A DNA stretch of 64,000 bases from Anaerolineae bacterium. GTDB taxonomy: Bacteria > Chloroflexota > Anaerolineae > 4572-78 > J111. The notes below the pieces were generated by a model, which made no database searches, was not told where the DNA came from, and saw only the letters and a program-made list of their open reading frames with translations. The stretch lies in assembly GCA_016926805.1 (NCBI GenBank), contig JAFGNV010000017.1, positions 1 through 64,000 of the forward strand, given 5' to 3'. Below are positions 27,775 to 38,452 of the stretch, piece after piece; within the stretch, counting starts at the first letter, position 1, and each line of letters begins with the position of its first letter. The translations under genes and the position numbers were made by a program.

Positions 27775-28368
27775 TTACTGCCGCAGAATCCCTTGCGCCA
27801 ACGGCGTATACACCGGCCCGTCTGGTTTCAACTCACTTTTAATCAAACTGACCTGCCTGACTTCCAGCCTGGCCAGTTGACCAACCCTGGACTGTTCCAA
27901 CTCAAGCGCCTGACCCAGTTGGGCCAAACGTTGCCGGGGAAGGTCTTTTTTGATCCGGCCAATGGTCAGATGGGGAGAATAGGGGCGGGACTCCGGGATA
28001 AAGCCAATTCCCTGTTTGAGTTGCTCACCTAAATCTTGATGTAGCTTTACCAGGGTTTCCAGTTCTCCGGTCACGCCGGTCCAGACAATGCGGGGTCGAT
28101 GGGTGTTGGGAAAACAACCCAATCCGGCCAGGGTTACCGAAAACGGAGGGCAGGTTGAGGTTGCCGCCTCCAGCGCAGCGGCGATTTGTTCCAGATCAGC
28201 CATCGCCACATCCCCCAAAAAATGCAGAGTGAGGTGAATCTTTTGCGGCGCCGTCCAACGGACGGCATTGGGGAGAACCACGCTCTTCAGACGACCCTGC
28301 AATTTGGCCAATTGATCACGGACCTCGTCTGAAAGTTCAATGGCAATAAAGGAGCGGATGGAGGTCAT
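27775..28368 (-). CDS. thpR: RNA 2',3'-cyclic phosphodiesterase (2H superfamily)
   Basis: This 197-residue protein has the two HxTx motifs of the 2H phosphoesterases, HLTLHFLG and HLTIGRIK, and the family start SFIAIELSDEVRDQL. ThpR opens 2',3'-cyclic phosphates at RNA ends to 2'-phosphates; relatives in eukaryotes hydrolyse ADP-ribose 1'',2''-cyclic phosphate. The ATG overlaps the stop of the macrodomain gene by four bases, which suggests that the two act in one pathway. It converges on the Amt-like gene 19 bases away. Confidence 0.9.
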   Translation of the reverse strand: MTSIRSFIAIELSDEVRDQLAKLQGRLKSVVLPNAVRWTAPQKIHLTLHFLGDVAMADLEQIAAALEAATSTCPPFSVTLAGLGCFPNTHRPRIVWTGVTGELETLVKLHQDLGEQLKQGIGFIPESRPYSPHLTIGRIKKDLPRQRLAQLGQALELEQSRVGQLARLEVRQVSLIKSELKPDGPVYTPLAQGILRQ

Positions 28369-28949
28369 GACCGGATAGCCAATAAACTTTGGGTTGCCTG
28401 CACAAACGCAGAGGCGGTCGTCTCGTCAATGTTGCAAAAGCGCACTTCTTCCAGGCTGGAATCTGGATGTTGCTTTAAATATTCAACGGCCGATTGAACA
28501 ATAACCCGCGCACAAATATCCTTTGGCCCGCCAAAGATACCAGAGGAAATGCCAGGGATGGAGATACCTTTCAGGTGATGCGCGTCGGCCAAAGACAGGG
28601 CGTTGTTCACGGCGTCAGCCAATTTTTCTTCCTCGTTGCCGCTGCCCCACACCGGCCCCACGGCATGAATAACATATTTGGCCGGAAGCCTGCCCGCGCT
28701 GGTAATAGCGGCACTGCCAGTGACAACCGGGCCATGCTGCCGCACCCAAACATCACTTTCCTCCTGAACAATACCCCCACTCTTGCGACTAATCGCCCCG
28801 GCCACGCCGCCGCCGTGCATCAGCCGTTCATTAGCGGCATTGACAATCGCATCGACTTCTTCAATGGTAATATCTCCTCGAACTACCCGCAAAATTTGTC
28901 CCCCTTTAAGCGTGTATTCCAACAGAACAGCGTTTTCAGTCTCGGTCAT
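28365..28949 (-). CDS. Macrodomain protein (ADP-ribose binding or hydrolase)
   Basis: This 194-residue, single-domain protein has the MacroD-like motifs VDAIVNAANERLMHGGGVAG and ISIPGISSGIFGGP, which bind the distal ribose and the diphosphate of ADP-ribose, plus YVIHAVGPVW. Members remove ADP-ribose from proteins or nucleic acids, deacetylate O-acetyl-ADP-ribose, or dephosphorylate ADP-ribose-1''-phosphate. The four-base overlap with thpR, whose relatives make the last of these compounds, favours that role here, as an inference. No ADP-ribosyltransferase or KptA gene lies in the window. Confidence 0.88.
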   Translation of the reverse strand: MTETENAVLLEYTLKGGQILRVVRGDITIEEVDAIVNAANERLMHGGGVAGAISRKSGGIVQEESDVWVRQHGPVVTGSAAITSAGRLPAKYVIHAVGPVWGSGNEEEKLADAVNNALSLADAHHLKGISIPGISSGIFGGPKDICARVIVQSAVEYLKQHPDSSLEEVRFCNIDETTASAFVQATQSLLAIRS

Positions 28950-29025
28950 TTTTTACCCCGTTGTAAAGTTTTCTTACTTGGTCATTAACCACTATTCATT
29001 GGTTGATTGGTCATTGTTCATTGGC

Positions 29026-29409
29026 TCACCAGCCTATCGCATTTTCAATATGATTGACCTGCGGCAAGCCATGTCCCAACTGAATGGCAATAACATCGAT
29101 GCGCCAGGAGGAATGTGGAGGATTCATTGCCTGCAAATAGAGTTCGGCCAACTCGATCAGTCGGGTTTGTTTGGCCAGGGTAACGCTTTCCTCGGCAGTA
29201 CCCAAACGTGTGCTCTGCCGGGTGCGCACCTCGACAAAAATAAGCGTGCCATCATCTTCGGCCACCAGGTCCAGTTCGCCGGTGGGACAAGACCAATTGC
29301 GGTCAATGATCCGGTAGCCTCGTTTGATTAAGAACGCAGCGGCAATATCTTCACCCCGGCGACCGGTTTGCTTGCGTTTATCCACAGTCCCGTCTGCCAA
29401 TCCTGCCAA
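29026..29409 (-). CDS. YraN/UPF0102 family nuclease-fold protein
   Basis: This 127-residue protein starts at TTG 29409. The family motifs are GRRGEDIAAAFLIKRGYRII, GELDLVAEDDGTLIFVEV (the D..EVR-type restriction-endonuclease-like core) and RTRQSTRLGTAEESV. The fold is that of the PD-(D/E)XK nucleases. The function is not firmly known, with links to DNA processing from gene context elsewhere. It lies 9 bases after the response-regulator gene on the same strand, so both may be on one transcript. Confidence 0.85.
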   Translation of the reverse strand: MAGLADGTVDKRKQTGRRGEDIAAAFLIKRGYRIIDRNWSCPTGELDLVAEDDGTLIFVEVRTRQSTRLGTAEESVTLAKQTRLIELAELYLQAMNPPHSSWRIDVIAIQLGHGLPQVNHIENAIGW

Positions 29410-29418
29410 ACTTGACCA

Positions 29419-29784
29419 TCAAGATGCCGACAACAAGTTTTCGATCTCTTCCAGAAGACGTCTGGTGTCAACGGGTTTGGCAATGAATTTGGCTGCGCCG
29501 GCCTCAAGCGCCTCCTCCCGGTTGCGGCGGGTGGTCCAGGCAGAGATTACCATCACCGGAATATGAGACACCATCGAATCAGCTTTCAAGTGTTTGACCG
29601 CCTCAATTCCCCCCATGCCGGGCATGCGCAAATCCATTAAGATGACATCGGGCTGTTCGACGCGCGCTTTTTCGATGCCTTCCTCGCCACTGTGAGCCAG
29701 AATAACCTCACATCCCGAGAACTCCAACATTTGTTTCATGATGTCGCTTTGAGCAGGGTGATCTTCAACGTAGAGTATTTTCAT
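29419..29784 (-). CDS. Single-domain response regulator
   Basis: The start at ATG 29784 follows AGGACG; a longer frame from 29895 has no domain and no ribosome binding site. The 121-residue CheY-like receiver has the acidic pair in YVEDHPAQ, phosphoacceptor D51 in VILMDLRMPGMGG, the Ser/Thr switch in VISAWT and the lysine in FIAKPVD. There is no output domain. It probably relays phosphate to or from a kinase elsewhere. No cognate kinase is adjacent. Confidence 0.88.
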   Translation of the reverse strand: MKILYVEDHPAQSDIMKQMLEFSGCEVILAHSGEEGIEKARVEQPDVILMDLRMPGMGGIEAVKHLKADSMVSHIPVMVISAWTTRRNREEALEAGAAKFIAKPVDTRRLLEEIENLLSAS

Positions 29785-29833
29785 TATTGACGTCCTAATT
29801 GCTTCTATAAGATTTTGACTATAACCGATTTTA

Positions 29834-32731
29834 TCAGTACTCCTCAAAAATAACCACGGCCACACCGCCGCGTCCCACCTCAACGGTGGTGGCAATATCC
29901 AGCCCTTCCGGCGAAATAAGGTATTGGGCCGGAATCAGAGGAGCAAATTCACAAAAATAGGGGCCATATTCGGGTTTGGCGCCGGTCAAGCAAGTGGTGC
30001 TCCACGGGTTTTGATCGTCGGTGACAATGGTGATGCGCACCGGCATTCTCAATTTTCCTTCCACACTCACCCGAATAACCGCAAACCAGTTGCCGGGAAT
30101 GGTAACATTACTGGGAACACGCACATGCCAGGTTGGTTGCGGGGTGGGGGTAGGTGACGGGGTTGGAGTTGGGGTTGAAGTTGGGGTAGGCGTATCGGTT
30201 GCCGTTGGGGTGAGTGAAGCAGTTGCCTGAGTGGTTGCCACGGGCGTTAAAGTTAAGGTGGTGGGGATTGGCTCTACCGTAAGGTTGACCACCGATGTTG
30301 GGGTTGGGGTGGGGGTTGGAGTTTGAGTTGGCGTTGGCGTGGAGGTGGATGTCGGCACTGGCGTTGGGGTAGCGGTCGGTGTGGTACGTTCAAACACAAC
30401 TTCCGTAATCGAACCGGAGGCCAAAGTAAACTCAAATTGAGTCGACAGGTCAGGCACGGTCAAAAGATAGGAGATAGGCGGCAAGGGGGCAAACTCCAAA
30501 GCATCCGGCCCGTACTCGAGTTTGGAGCCGGTATAGGCAGTGGCCTGCCACTGCCAACGGGGGTGGACACTTTTGATGGTAACCGGGATATTCCGCTGGC
30601 CATCCACCCAAATACGGACAACGCCGGCCCAGCCGGTAATGGGCACAACCCGCTCGACTCGCCCTTGCCATTCCAGCATAGAGGCGGGGGTAGGCGTCAC
30701 TATTGGCGCAGGCGTGAACGTTGGTAATGGCGAGGAGGTTATGGTTGGAGAAGGGGTCTGGGTTGGCGGTGAAGGCGTGGTTGTTGGAGTGGAAGTCCTG
30801 GTGGCGCTGGCCGAGGGTCCGGGCGTAGGGGTAGGCGTTGGCAAGACCCCATCGACCTGGGCAAAGAGAACTTCGGCCAGCGTGCCCGGTTTGAGGTCCA
30901 ACCGAAAGCTGGTATCTAATTTGTCCGGCGTGATGAGATAGACCCCGGGTGAAAGCGGCGCAAATTCCAACGCATCAATGCCGTATTCGGGTTTGGTCCC
31001 CACGTAACCAACTGTGCGCCACCCCCCCACTTCGGAGGCGATGGTTACGGGTAAACCCACCTGATTACGCACCCAAATCCGCGCCACGCAGGACCAGCCG
31101 CCGATACTTTGGGTACCAAGAAGCTGCCCCTGCCACACCGGCGCGGCAGTCGACGTTGGCGATGGGCCGGGCGTGGGGGTCAAAATGGGGCCGCCGTTGT
31201 ATTGATATGCCCCCAACAAGGTATCACCCTGATAGATCACCACAGCGATGGCTTCAGGCTCTAGATTACCCAATTGAAGCAACGACGAATGGTAGGGTTG
31301 GCCGGGCCGGATGTCGGCCAAGTCGATCTGGGATAACACCTCGTTGGTGGCTCGACGCAATACCAGAAGCTGGACATTGTTTCTTGGCCGGGTGACCGCC
31401 AGATGCACACGAGTTCCATCGCCGGTTTTTTCCAAATAAAGGGCCAGATGCCGATTAGCCCAGGTCAAACTGCCCAATCCGGCGACCGGATACCAGCGCT
31501 CGTCCCAACTCAGCGAGGCGTGTGGCTCGAGCCGACGCGTATCGGCAAAGGTGGGGCCTACCCCACCGTGCATCTCAATATAGCTGGTATCGCCATCCGT
31601 ATACAGATCGGGCGATAGGGCATTGGGGCCGTAACCGAAACCAAAGAATTTGGCTCCCTGGGCGATGTCACTTTGGTAAGTACGGACCACGCCTTCATCG
31701 TAGTTTTCATCATAAACAGCCTGGAAATCACCGGCAGCACGGGGACGCTGGAAAAAACCGTACCACTCGCGCCAGTTGCCCAGCCGACTCCAATCGACGG
31801 CATTGTGGATAGGCCATCCAGCCGCCGCCCCTGCGCCGGGCAAACGAGAGTCGCCGGTCGAGTGGACGGTCACCTGGTCGGCATCCATAATGAAGCGCAA
31901 ATTTTCATTCACCCGGTTGGTGGGGCCAGGAGCCAGCATGGCGTTGAGCCAGAACTTGTAATCAATGGGCTGGCCGGTGGGATTTTCCAACGTGGGAGTC
32001 ACCTGGAAAAAGGCGTCGTCGTCGGGCAGGGAGATAGCCACTTTGGCCCGCAGGCGGTCGGCGGCGGTGGTATCCCAAACTTCAACCATCGCGCCATCGG
32101 GCAGGTCGGTAAGTTGATACTGCCAGGGGATTCCCCATTCGTAACCGTGTTCTTCCACCGGCAGGCCCCATTCCATCCCGCCGACGGCCAGCCACCAGCC
32201 CATTTCCGGCGGTCCCCACGGCGAGGGTTTGAGTACAGGGTTTTGGTAAAATATGTTGTTGCCGGTAGGTTTAAAAATAGCCTGATAGATACGCCCGCCC
32301 AACTCAGGCAACACGCTCAACTTCAAATAATCGTTTTCCAGAATGATTAAATTATAAACCCGGTTTTCAATGCGGCCACTGTCGTAACGACCCCGGTCGA
32401 GTTGGGCGTAATACATATTAAAAGTGGGGTTAAGGTGATAAACAAGGGCATTATCAACCGGATGGGTGGGAATGGTGACGGTGGTCACCGAAATGGTGGT
32501 GCGGCCGGTTTGGGGCAAGACGCTACCAGGTATGTTCTCGCCCGGAGCCTGGCGATTACTGGCTGGCGGCCCGGCCGGTTCAGCTGCTATTCCCCCCCCA
32601 ACAGCCAGCAGTAACATCAGCCCCACAAGCAAAAATGACAACCAATAACGATACATTCCGATTGGCCGGAGTTTTCTGATTGAAGATGTTACGTTTGAAA
32701 AGTTCGCCCGTTTCATGAGTTTTTGAACCAC
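29834..32731 (-). CDS. Exported DUF5107 protein with three C-terminal repeat domains on Thr-Pro linkers
   Basis: This 965-residue protein starts at GTG 32731; ATG 32716 and ATG 32656 are in-frame alternatives, and the signal peptide ([19 protein letters not shown]) lies near residues 28-47. The DUF5107 domain (about 90-420) shows [18 protein letters not shown] and [18 protein letters not shown], typical of carbohydrate-mutarotase-like super-sandwich folds. A beta domain (420-515) follows, then three copies of a domain of about 95 residues marked by [10 protein letters not shown] / [10 protein letters not shown] / [10 protein letters not shown] and by [10 protein letters not shown] or a close variant. 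They are joined by long Thr/Pro/Ser linkers. It is probably a secreted or surface glycan-binding or glycan-processing protein. It is transcribed alone. Confidence 0.75.
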   Translation of the reverse strand: MVQKLMKRANFSNVTSSIRKLRPIGMYRYWLSFLLVGLMLLLAVGGGIAAEPAGPPASNRQAPGENIPGSVLPQTGRTTISVTTVTIPTHPVDNALVYHLNPTFNMYYAQLDRGRYDSGRIENRVYNLIILENDYLKLSVLPELGGRIYQAIFKPTGNNIFYQNPVLKPSPWGPPEMGWWLAVGGMEWGLPVEEHGYEWGIPWQYQLTDLPDGAMVEVWDTTAADRLRAKVAISLPDDDAFFQVTPTLENPTGQPIDYKFWLNAMLAPGPTNRVNENLRFIMDADQVTVHSTGDSRLPGAGAAAGWPIHNAVDWSRLGNWREWYGFFQRPRAAGDFQAVYDENYDEGVVRTYQSDIAQGAKFFGFGYGPNALSPDLYTDGDTSYIEMHGGVGPTFADTRRLEPHASLSWDERWYPVAGLGSLTWANRHLALYLEKTGDGTRVHLAVTRPRNNVQLLVLRRATNEVLSQIDLADIRPGQPYHSSLLQLGNLEPEAIAVVIYQGDTLLGAYQYNGGPILTPTPGPSPTSTAAPVWQGQLLGTQSIGGWSCVARIWVRNQVGLPVTIASEVGGWRTVGYVGTKPEYGIDALEFAPLSPGVYLITPDKLDTSFRLDLKPGTLAEVLFAQVDGVLPTPTPTPGPSASATRTSTPTTTPSPPTQTPSPTITSSPLPTFTPAPIVTPTPASMLEWQGRVERVVPITGWAGVVRIWVDGQRNIPVTIKSVHPRWQWQATAYTGSKLEYGPDALEFAPLPPISYLLTVPDLSTQFEFTLASGSITEVVFERTTPTATPTPVPTSTSTPTPTQTPTPTPTPTSVVNLTVEPIPTTLTLTPVATTQATASLTPTATDTPTPTSTPTPTPSPTPTPQPTWHVRVPSNVTIPGNWFAVIRVSVEGKLRMPVRITIVTDDQNPWSTTCLTGAKPEYGPYFCEFAPLIPAQYLISPEGLDIATTVEVGRGGVAVVIFEEY

Positions 32732-32864
32732 TCAAACTATCGTGCCGACCCGCTTCCGTTGCTTCCTCATGTTAACACGCTCCCTAATTCAAGTCAATTA
32801 GACCTTAGTAGGGCTGCGCCCGATAATACCAGATTAAAAATACTCCCTCCTGCAGAAATTCTGC

Positions 32865-32893
32865 TTGCCATTTCGACTTCCTGCCGGTACAAT
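32865..32893 (+). promoter_or_regulatory. Promoter of the DUF493 gene
   Basis: TTGCCA (32865-32870), exactly 17 bases and TACAAT (32888-32893), 29 bases before the ATG at 32922. It supports that start over the in-frame ATG at 32865. Confidence 0.6.
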
Positions 32894-32921
32894 GTCTTGG
32901 ATTATCTTGAGCGGAAGAACA

Positions 32922-33191
32922 ATGACCAACTCAACCAAAACCCTGTTTGAATTTCCCTGTACCTTTCCCCTAAAAGTGTTTGGCAAGAACACGGATGATT
33001 TTGAAACATTCGTCACCTCTGTTGTGCAAAGACACATCCGCCACGTCGACATGGCCACCATCCGCAGCCGACCCAGCAGTGGAGACAAATATCTGGCCGT
33101 TACCATCACCTTCATCGCCGAAAGTCAGGCCCAATTGGATGCGCTATACCAGGAAATGAACGCCTCCGGGCGCGTTTTGATGTTGCTCTAG
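32922..33191 (+). CDS. DUF493/YbeD-like small protein
   Basis: This 89-residue protein shows the ferredoxin-like pattern of DUF493: an N-terminal TLFEFPCTFPLKVFGKN, a helix (FETFVTSVVQRH), a strand with SRPSSGDKYLAVTITFIA, then QAQLDALYQEMNASGRVLML. YbeD of E. coli is of this size and fold and has no defined reaction, although an allosteric or regulatory role has been proposed. The start is set by the promoter at 32865-32893. It is transcribed alone, away from the DUF5107 gene. Confidence 0.8.
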   Translation: MTNSTKTLFEFPCTFPLKVFGKNTDDFETFVTSVVQRHIRHVDMATIRSRPSSGDKYLAVTITFIAESQAQLDALYQEMNASGRVLMLL

Positions 33192-33425
33192 CGATAATAT
33201 CCTCAAAAGTATAGACACCACCCACTTTATATCATTATCACTACCCCCGCAAAGTATCGTCACTGCTTGACACCTTCATGTTGCCTGTGATAAGATTAAA
33301 TTATCATCCGCTTTTCACCTCAAACTTCAAGATTGCCTAAGTCGATACCTGGCGAACAGGAACCCAATTATACATCCATCAGCGAAGTACCAAGGGGGAT
33401 GACGGTTACGGCGACGATTGAATAT

Positions 33426-33461
33426 GAGCAAGTACGCGTACCCATGGGGTTATGCTTGCTC
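33426..33461 (+). promoter_or_regulatory. Stem-loop just before the hybrid kinase gene
   Basis: GAGCAAG (33426-33432) pairs with CTTGCTC (33455-33461). Inside the loop are the palindromes GTACGCGTAC and CCCATGGG. It lies directly before the AAGGGAAGGTG ribosome binding site of the kinase gene and may affect its translation. The rest of the gap 33192-33425 holds nothing that I recognise. Confidence 0.35.
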
Positions 33462-33476
33462 CTTAAGGGAAGGTGA

Positions 33477-36400
33477 ATGATGCCTAACATGCAAATACTG
33501 GTGGTAGAGGATGATCTAGTTGTTGCCCGGAGCATTAAAAGTCATCTCCAGAGCCTGGAATACGAGGTGCCGGCAATCGTGACCAACGGTGAGGAGGCCG
33601 TATGCAACGCGGGCGAAATTAACCCAGATTTGATCCTGATGGACATCAGGCTATCGGGAAAGATGGATGGCGTGGCAGCAGCCCAACAAATCCGCTCTCT
33701 GTATGATATTCCCATCGTCTATCTGACGGCCTACGATGATGACCAAACATTAGCACGGGCCAAGGTTACAGAGCCGTTTGGTTACATCCTTAAACCATTT
33801 GGGGTTAAGGAATTACACAGCACTATCGAGATGGCGCTCTACAAACATCACGCCGAACGCAAGGTTGAGCACCTTAACCGCGTCTTACGCGCCATCCGCA
33901 AGGTTGGCCAGCTCATTATTCATGAAAACAACCGGGACACCCTTTTGCAGAAAACCTGCCAGTGTTTGATTGAAACGCGCGGGTATCGCAGCGCCTGGAT
34001 CATCTGTGTTGACGAGACCGGGGAAATAGTAGCCGTGGCTCAGGCCGGGCTGAAGGAATCTATCGACTCCCTGACGGAGCAGTTAAAACAAGGCCTGCGT
34101 CCCGATTGTTGGCCGCAAATTATGACCACGTCGGAGGTACTTTCTCTTAAAGATCCTCTCTCAAATTGTAAAGGCTGTTTCCGCCAGGAAACCGAACCCG
34201 GTTGGGGAGAGCTGGCCGTCCGGCTGGAACACAACCGGGAGATTTACGGCATGATGTCGGTTACTATTCCAGCTTGCCTGGCCGCCGAAGAGGAAGAACG
34301 TGTCTTGTTCAAAGAGGTTGCCAGTGACATAGCTTTTGCCCTGCACAACCTTAGCGAGAAAGAAAAACACCGACAAATCGAGGAGGCCCTGGGAGAGAGC
34401 GAGAACCGTTACAAACAACTTTTGGAATCGGTTACAGATTACATTTATTCAGTCAAAATCGAACAGGGCCAGCCAGTTACAACGACCCACGGACCGGGCT
34501 GCGAAGCGGTAATGGGTTATACCCCGCAAGAATATCAGGCCGACCCCTATTTGTGGTATCGTATGATTCACCCAGAAGATCGAGACGCCGTGACCGAGCA
34601 GTCCACCAGATTGATTGCCGGTGAAAGGGTCCTGCCGCTTGAGCATCGCATTATGCACAAAGACGGCTCCGTTCGCTGGGTATGTAATACCGCTGTGCCG
34701 CGACGCAACAATAAGGGCGAGTTGATTGCCTACGATGGGCTGATTGCCGACATCACCAAACGCAAAAAAGCTGAGGAAGAAACCCAAAAACATCGCGAAC
34801 AATTGCAGAGCATTTTACGGGTAGCGCCAATTGGGATTGGGATGGTCGTTAACCGCACCTTCATATTTGTGAATCAAAGACTCACCGAAATGCTTGGCTA
34901 CTCCAGCCAGGAACTGGTTGGCCAAAACGCCAGAATGATTTATCCCAGTCAGGAAGAATACGACCGTGTTGGCCGGGAGAAATACGGACAGATTGCGCAG
35001 AAAGGTGTAGGTGTTATAGAAACCCAATTCAGAAGCAGAGATGGGAAAACCCTAGATGTGCTCCTAAGCTCATGCCCTATCGATCCAACAGACCAGACCC
35101 GGGGAGTCACGTTCACCGTGATGGATATCACCGCCAGCAAACAAGCCGAGGAGAAGATTCGCAAAGAGCGAGATAAAGCCCAACAATATCTGGATATAGC
35201 CGGCGTGATTCTGGTGGCCATAAACCTGCAAGGAGATATCACGCTGTTAAACCGGCAGGGACATCGAATTCTGGGCTATGAGGAAGGCGAACTTATTGGT
35301 TTGAATTGGTTCGACACCTGTTTGCCACCTTCGCACCGAGATGATGTGAAGAACTATTTTGCCGCCACGTTGACCACCAAAAAGATCGGGATGGTTGAAT
35401 ACTATGAGAATCCGGTGCTGACCAAATCCGGCGAAGAACGGCTAATTGCCTGGTATAACACCCTCCTCGCCGATGAAACCGGCCATATCATTGGTACGCT
35501 TAGCTCCGGCGAAGACATTACCGAACGCAAACGAGCCGAAACAGAACGAGAGGAACTCCAGGCTCAACTCCTCCACGCCCAAAAAATGGAGGCCATTGGA
35601 CGACTGACCGGCGGTATAGCCCACGACTTTAATAACCTGCTCACCGCCATCAATGGCTTTGCCGAACTGACCCAGCAAAGACTTCCCCCCGGCAGCCCTC
35701 TCCAGGAAATGTTGGGATACATTATGGATTCGGGCCAACGGGCCGCCAATTTGGTGCGTCAGTTACTGGCGTTTAGCAGCAAACAAATTATCGCCCCCAA
35801 AGTGTTAAATTTAAATGCCTTAATCATCGATCTGGGCAAGATGCTGCGACGCATTATCGGCGAAGACGTTCGCGTTGATATAACCCTTGCGCCCAATCTG
35901 TGGCCCATCAAGGCCGACCCGGTGCAGGTGGAACAGGTTATTGTCAATCTGGCGGTGAACGCCCGCGATGCCATGCCAGATGGCGGGACGCTCACCATTG
36001 AAACAGAAAATATCATATTAGGTGCCGACGACCTGGCCGACCATCCGGAAACGCCACCGGGAAAATATATTCTACTCACCGTCAACGACACTGGCGTTGG
36101 CATGAGCCAAGACGTGAAAGACCATATCTTTGAACCTTTCTTTACCACCAAACAGCCGGGACGAGGCACAGGTTTGGGACTGTCTACGGTTTACGGGATT
36201 GTCAGACAAAACAAGGGAGACATCAGAGTTTATAGTAATGAAGGTGAGGGTACAACGGTTAAAATATATCTACCATGTACCACCGAAACTGGTCAACAAC
36301 CATCCCCGCCAGAGGATTTTCAGGCCATGCCCTCCGGCAGCGAGACGGTTCTTCTGGTTGAAGACGACGCCGCGGTGCGCCAACTAACCTGCCACGTATT

Positions 36401-36716
36401 AGAAAAACAGGGCTACCAGGTTTTGGAAGCAGAAAACGGACAGGAGGCACTCAAGCTGGTTTCTACCTACACCCAGCCCATCCACCTGCTGATAACCGAT
36501 GTGGTGATGCCGGAAATGGATGGGGTATCTCTGGCCCGGCAACTAACCACAATCTATCCCCATCTAAAGACTATTTACATATCCGGTTATATCGACAGAA
36601 GTATTGCCGGGCATGATATACCAGACTCAGAGATAAGGCTTTTACAAAAACCATTTAGTGCTATGGCTTTAGCCCTTGAAGTGCGGTCAACTCTGGATGA
36701 GGGCACAAAAGAATAA
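33477..36716 (+). CDS. Hybrid histidine kinase: receiver, Cys-containing GAF-like domain, three PAS, kinase, receiver
   Basis: This 1079-residue cytosolic protein has receiver 1 (1-125, D56 in [10 protein letters not shown]) and a GAF-like domain (about 150-300) with cysteines C211, C231 and C234 (PDCW, NCKGC), which could bind a metal or cluster. Three PAS domains follow (about 310-430, 440-565 and 570-690), each ending in a TKRKKAEEE- or ERKRAE-type junction. The HisKA has H716 in [12 protein letters not shown], and the ATPase domain has [20 protein letters not shown] and [15 protein letters not shown]. Receiver 2 has D1008 in [13 protein letters not shown]. No membrane helix is seen, so it senses internal signals such as redox state or gases. 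The next kinase gene starts 41 bases behind it. Confidence 0.88.
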   Translation: MMPNMQILVVEDDLVVARSIKSHLQSLEYEVPAIVTNGEEAVCNAGEINPDLILMDIRLSGKMDGVAAAQQIRSLYDIPIVYLTAYDDDQTLARAKVTEPFGYILKPFGVKELHSTIEMALYKHHAERKVEHLNRVLRAIRKVGQLIIHENNRDTLLQKTCQCLIETRGYRSAWIICVDETGEIVAVAQAGLKESIDSLTEQLKQGLRPDCWPQIMTTSEVLSLKDPLSNCKGCFRQETEPGWGELAVRLEHNREIYGMMSVTIPACLAAEEEERVLFKEVASDIAFALHNLSEKEKHRQIEEALGESENRYKQLLESVTDYIYSVKIEQGQPVTTTHGPGCEAVMGYTPQEYQADPYLWYRMIHPEDRDAVTEQSTRLIAGERVLPLEHRIMHKDGSVRWVCNTAVPRRNNKGELIAYDGLIADITKRKKAEEETQKHREQLQSILRVAPIGIGMVVNRTFIFVNQRLTEMLGYSSQELVGQNARMIYPSQEEYDRVGREKYGQIAQKGVGVIETQFRSRDGKTLDVLLSSCPIDPTDQTRGVTFTVMDITASKQAEEKIRKERDKAQQYLDIAGVILVAINLQGDITLLNRQGHRILGYEEGELIGLNWFDTCLPPSHRDDVKNYFAATLTTKKIGMVEYYENPVLTKSGEERLIAWYNTLLADETGHIIGTLSSGEDITERKRAETEREELQAQLLHAQKMEAIGRLTGGIAHDFNNLLTAINGFAELTQQRLPPGSPLQEMLGYIMDSGQRAANLVRQLLAFSSKQIIAPKVLNLNALIIDLGKMLRRIIGEDVRVDITLAPNLWPIKADPVQVEQVIVNLAVNARDAMPDGGTLTIETENIILGADDLADHPETPPGKYILLTVNDTGVGMSQDVKDHIFEPFFTTKQPGRGTGLGLSTVYGIVRQNKGDIRVYSNEGEGTTVKIYLPCTTETGQQPSPPEDFQAMPSGSETVLLVEDDAAVRQLTCHVLEKQGYQVLEAENGQEALKLVSTYTQPIHLLITDVVMPEMDGVSLARQLTTIYPHLKTIYISGYIDRSIAGHDIPDSEIRLLQKPFSAMALALEVRSTLDEGTKE

Positions 36717-36757
36717 TCGTTGGCCCTGCCAGAACCATTACCGCCAAGAGAGTACCT

Positions 36758-38452
36758 ATGACCCGAGAGTTAATTGAAAAAAAGCAGGTTGAAGTGGCCT
36801 TGCGGGAGTTGCTGCAAACATCGGCCGACATTGTCCAAGCCATTCCTGTCGGCCTCTTCATTTACCAGTACCAACCTCCCGATCAACTGCTTCTTGTGCA
36901 TAGCAACCCGGAAGCCGAACGGCTGACCGGCGTTACCACGCCAGAGTGGCATGGTCGGGAATTCAACGAGATATGGCCCCAAGCCCGGGAACAGGGCATA
37001 ACGCAAGCCTTCCTGGCGGTGATAGAAAGCGGCCAAATGTTTGAAACAGAAGCCTTGCCATACGCCGACAACCACCAGGCAGGCGCGTTTCACATCCGGG
37101 CCTTCTCCATGCCCGGCCAACGACTTGGAGTGGCCTTTGAAAATGTCACCAAGCGGAAAAAAGTGGCCACAACCTTGCAAGACAACATCCACGAGTTAAA
37201 GATTGCCTACCAGCAAGCCATCATCTACGCCCAGGAACTGACCAGAGAAATTACCGAACGGAAACAGGCCGAAAGGCAAATCCAAAAACTCAACGAAGAG
37301 CTAGAACAGCGTGTAACTGACCGCACCCGCGACCTGTCACTTTTGTACGAAGTGACCCTGGTTGCCAGTGAATCTTTGGCCATGGAAGCTATGCTGGAAC
37401 GATCTCTGGATCGGGTTTTGGCTTCCATCAGACATCGGGCCGGGATTATTCACTTACTTGATGAAAAAGCAGAAACGCTAAACCTGATCGTTCAGCAAGG
37501 AGTTCCGGCCGATATTTTGGCCAAAATCGACGCCATTCCCCTACACAACAAACTGGCAAGGTGGATGGTGGAACATAACGAACCCCTGCTGATTCCCGAC
37601 ATTACCGCCGATGCGCGTTTACCCGCAAAATTAGCCTCCCAGGGAGGTCGTTATGCTTTTCTGGGAGTGCCGATGCGAGCCGGGGGGCAAATGCTGGGGC
37701 TTCTCAGTTTGATCGGGAAAAGAAACCAGCAATTCAGCGTGGAGGAAGTAGCCTTGCTGGCTTCGGTGGCCGATCAGGTAGGGGTGGCCGTGGAGAATAC
37801 CCGGTTGCGCCAGCAAGCCGAACACGCCGCGATAATTGAAGAACGCGAACGGTTGGCCCGAGAACTGCACGACTCCGTCACACAGTCGTTATACAGCCTG
37901 ACTCTTTTTGCCGAAGCAGGTACCGAGCTTATTGACGCCAAAGATTTTGAAGCCGCTAAACACAATCTCTTGCGGATGGGAGAAACAGCTCAACAAGCGC
38001 TCAAAGAAATGCGGCTGATGGTTTACGAGCTACGACCGCTCGATCTGCAACGGGAGGGATTGATTGGAGCCTTACATCAGCGGTTGAGCGCCGTCGAGGG
38101 GCGGGTCGACATCAAAGCCCGATTGGTCGCCGAGGAATTGGTCGAGTTGCCCTCTCCGGTGGAAGAGGGTCTTTACCGCATTGCCCAAGAAGCCCTCAAC
38201 AATGCCCTCAAGCACGCTGCAGCCACCTCGGTTACGGTGTATCTCCGGGTGGAGAACGAGCAGGTAGAACTGGAAATTGTGGATGACGGCAAGGGGTTCG
38301 ATCCGGGCGCCGCCCCCGCTGCCGGAGGGATGGGCCTGGTTAGCATGCAGGAACGAGCCAAAAAACTGGGCGGCACGCTAACCATTCTCTCCACACCTCA
38401 CAAAGGAACAAGGGTGAAAGTCAACGTAAAGATACCGGAGGGAGTTCAATGA
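36758..38452 (+). CDS. PAS-GAF sensor histidine kinase of the NarL/LuxR partner type (HisKA_3)
   Basis: This 564-residue cytosolic protein has an N-terminal PAS domain (about 20-140), a coiled coil (ERKQAERQIQKLNEELEQRV), a GAF domain (about 200-350) and a HisKA_3 domain with H371 in ERLARELHDSVTQSLYSL. The ATPase domain is short, with the N-box AQEALNNALKHAAAT and VDDGKGFDPGAAPAAGGMGL. The stop overlaps the ATG of the LuxR-type regulator by four bases, so the two make a matched two-component pair. The signal is unknown. Confidence 0.9.
   Translation: MTRELIEKKQVEVALRELLQTSADIVQAIPVGLFIYQYQPPDQLLLVHSNPEAERLTGVTTPEWHGREFNEIWPQAREQGITQAFLAVIESGQMFETEALPYADNHQAGAFHIRAFSMPGQRLGVAFENVTKRKKVATTLQDNIHELKIAYQQAIIYAQELTREITERKQAERQIQKLNEELEQRVTDRTRDLSLLYEVTLVASESLAMEAMLERSLDRVLASIRHRAGIIHLLDEKAETLNLIVQQGVPADILAKIDAIPLHNKLARWMVEHNEPLLIPDITADARLPAKLASQGGRYAFLGVPMRAGGQMLGLLSLIGKRNQQFSVEEVALLASVADQVGVAVENTRLRQQAEHAAIIEERERLARELHDSVTQSLYSLTLFAEAGTELIDAKDFEAAKHNLLRMGETAQQALKEMRLMVYELRPLDLQREGLIGALHQRLSAVEGRVDIKARLVAEELVELPSPVEEGLYRIAQEALNNALKHAAATSVTVYLRVENEQVELEIVDDGKGFDPGAAPAAGGMGLVSMQERAKKLGGTLTILSTPHKGTRVKVNVKIPEGVQ

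Noticed and set aside
28950-29025. Repeated TCATTGGT-like words between yraN and the macrodomain gene
   Set aside because: The words are short, irregular and A/T-rich; no clear repeat unit or stem can be defined.
30000-30900. Repetitive G-rich DNA that could be mistaken for a repeat array or CRISPR
   Set aside because: The repeats are degenerate Thr-Pro codons of the DUF5107 gene without constant-length repeats and spacers.
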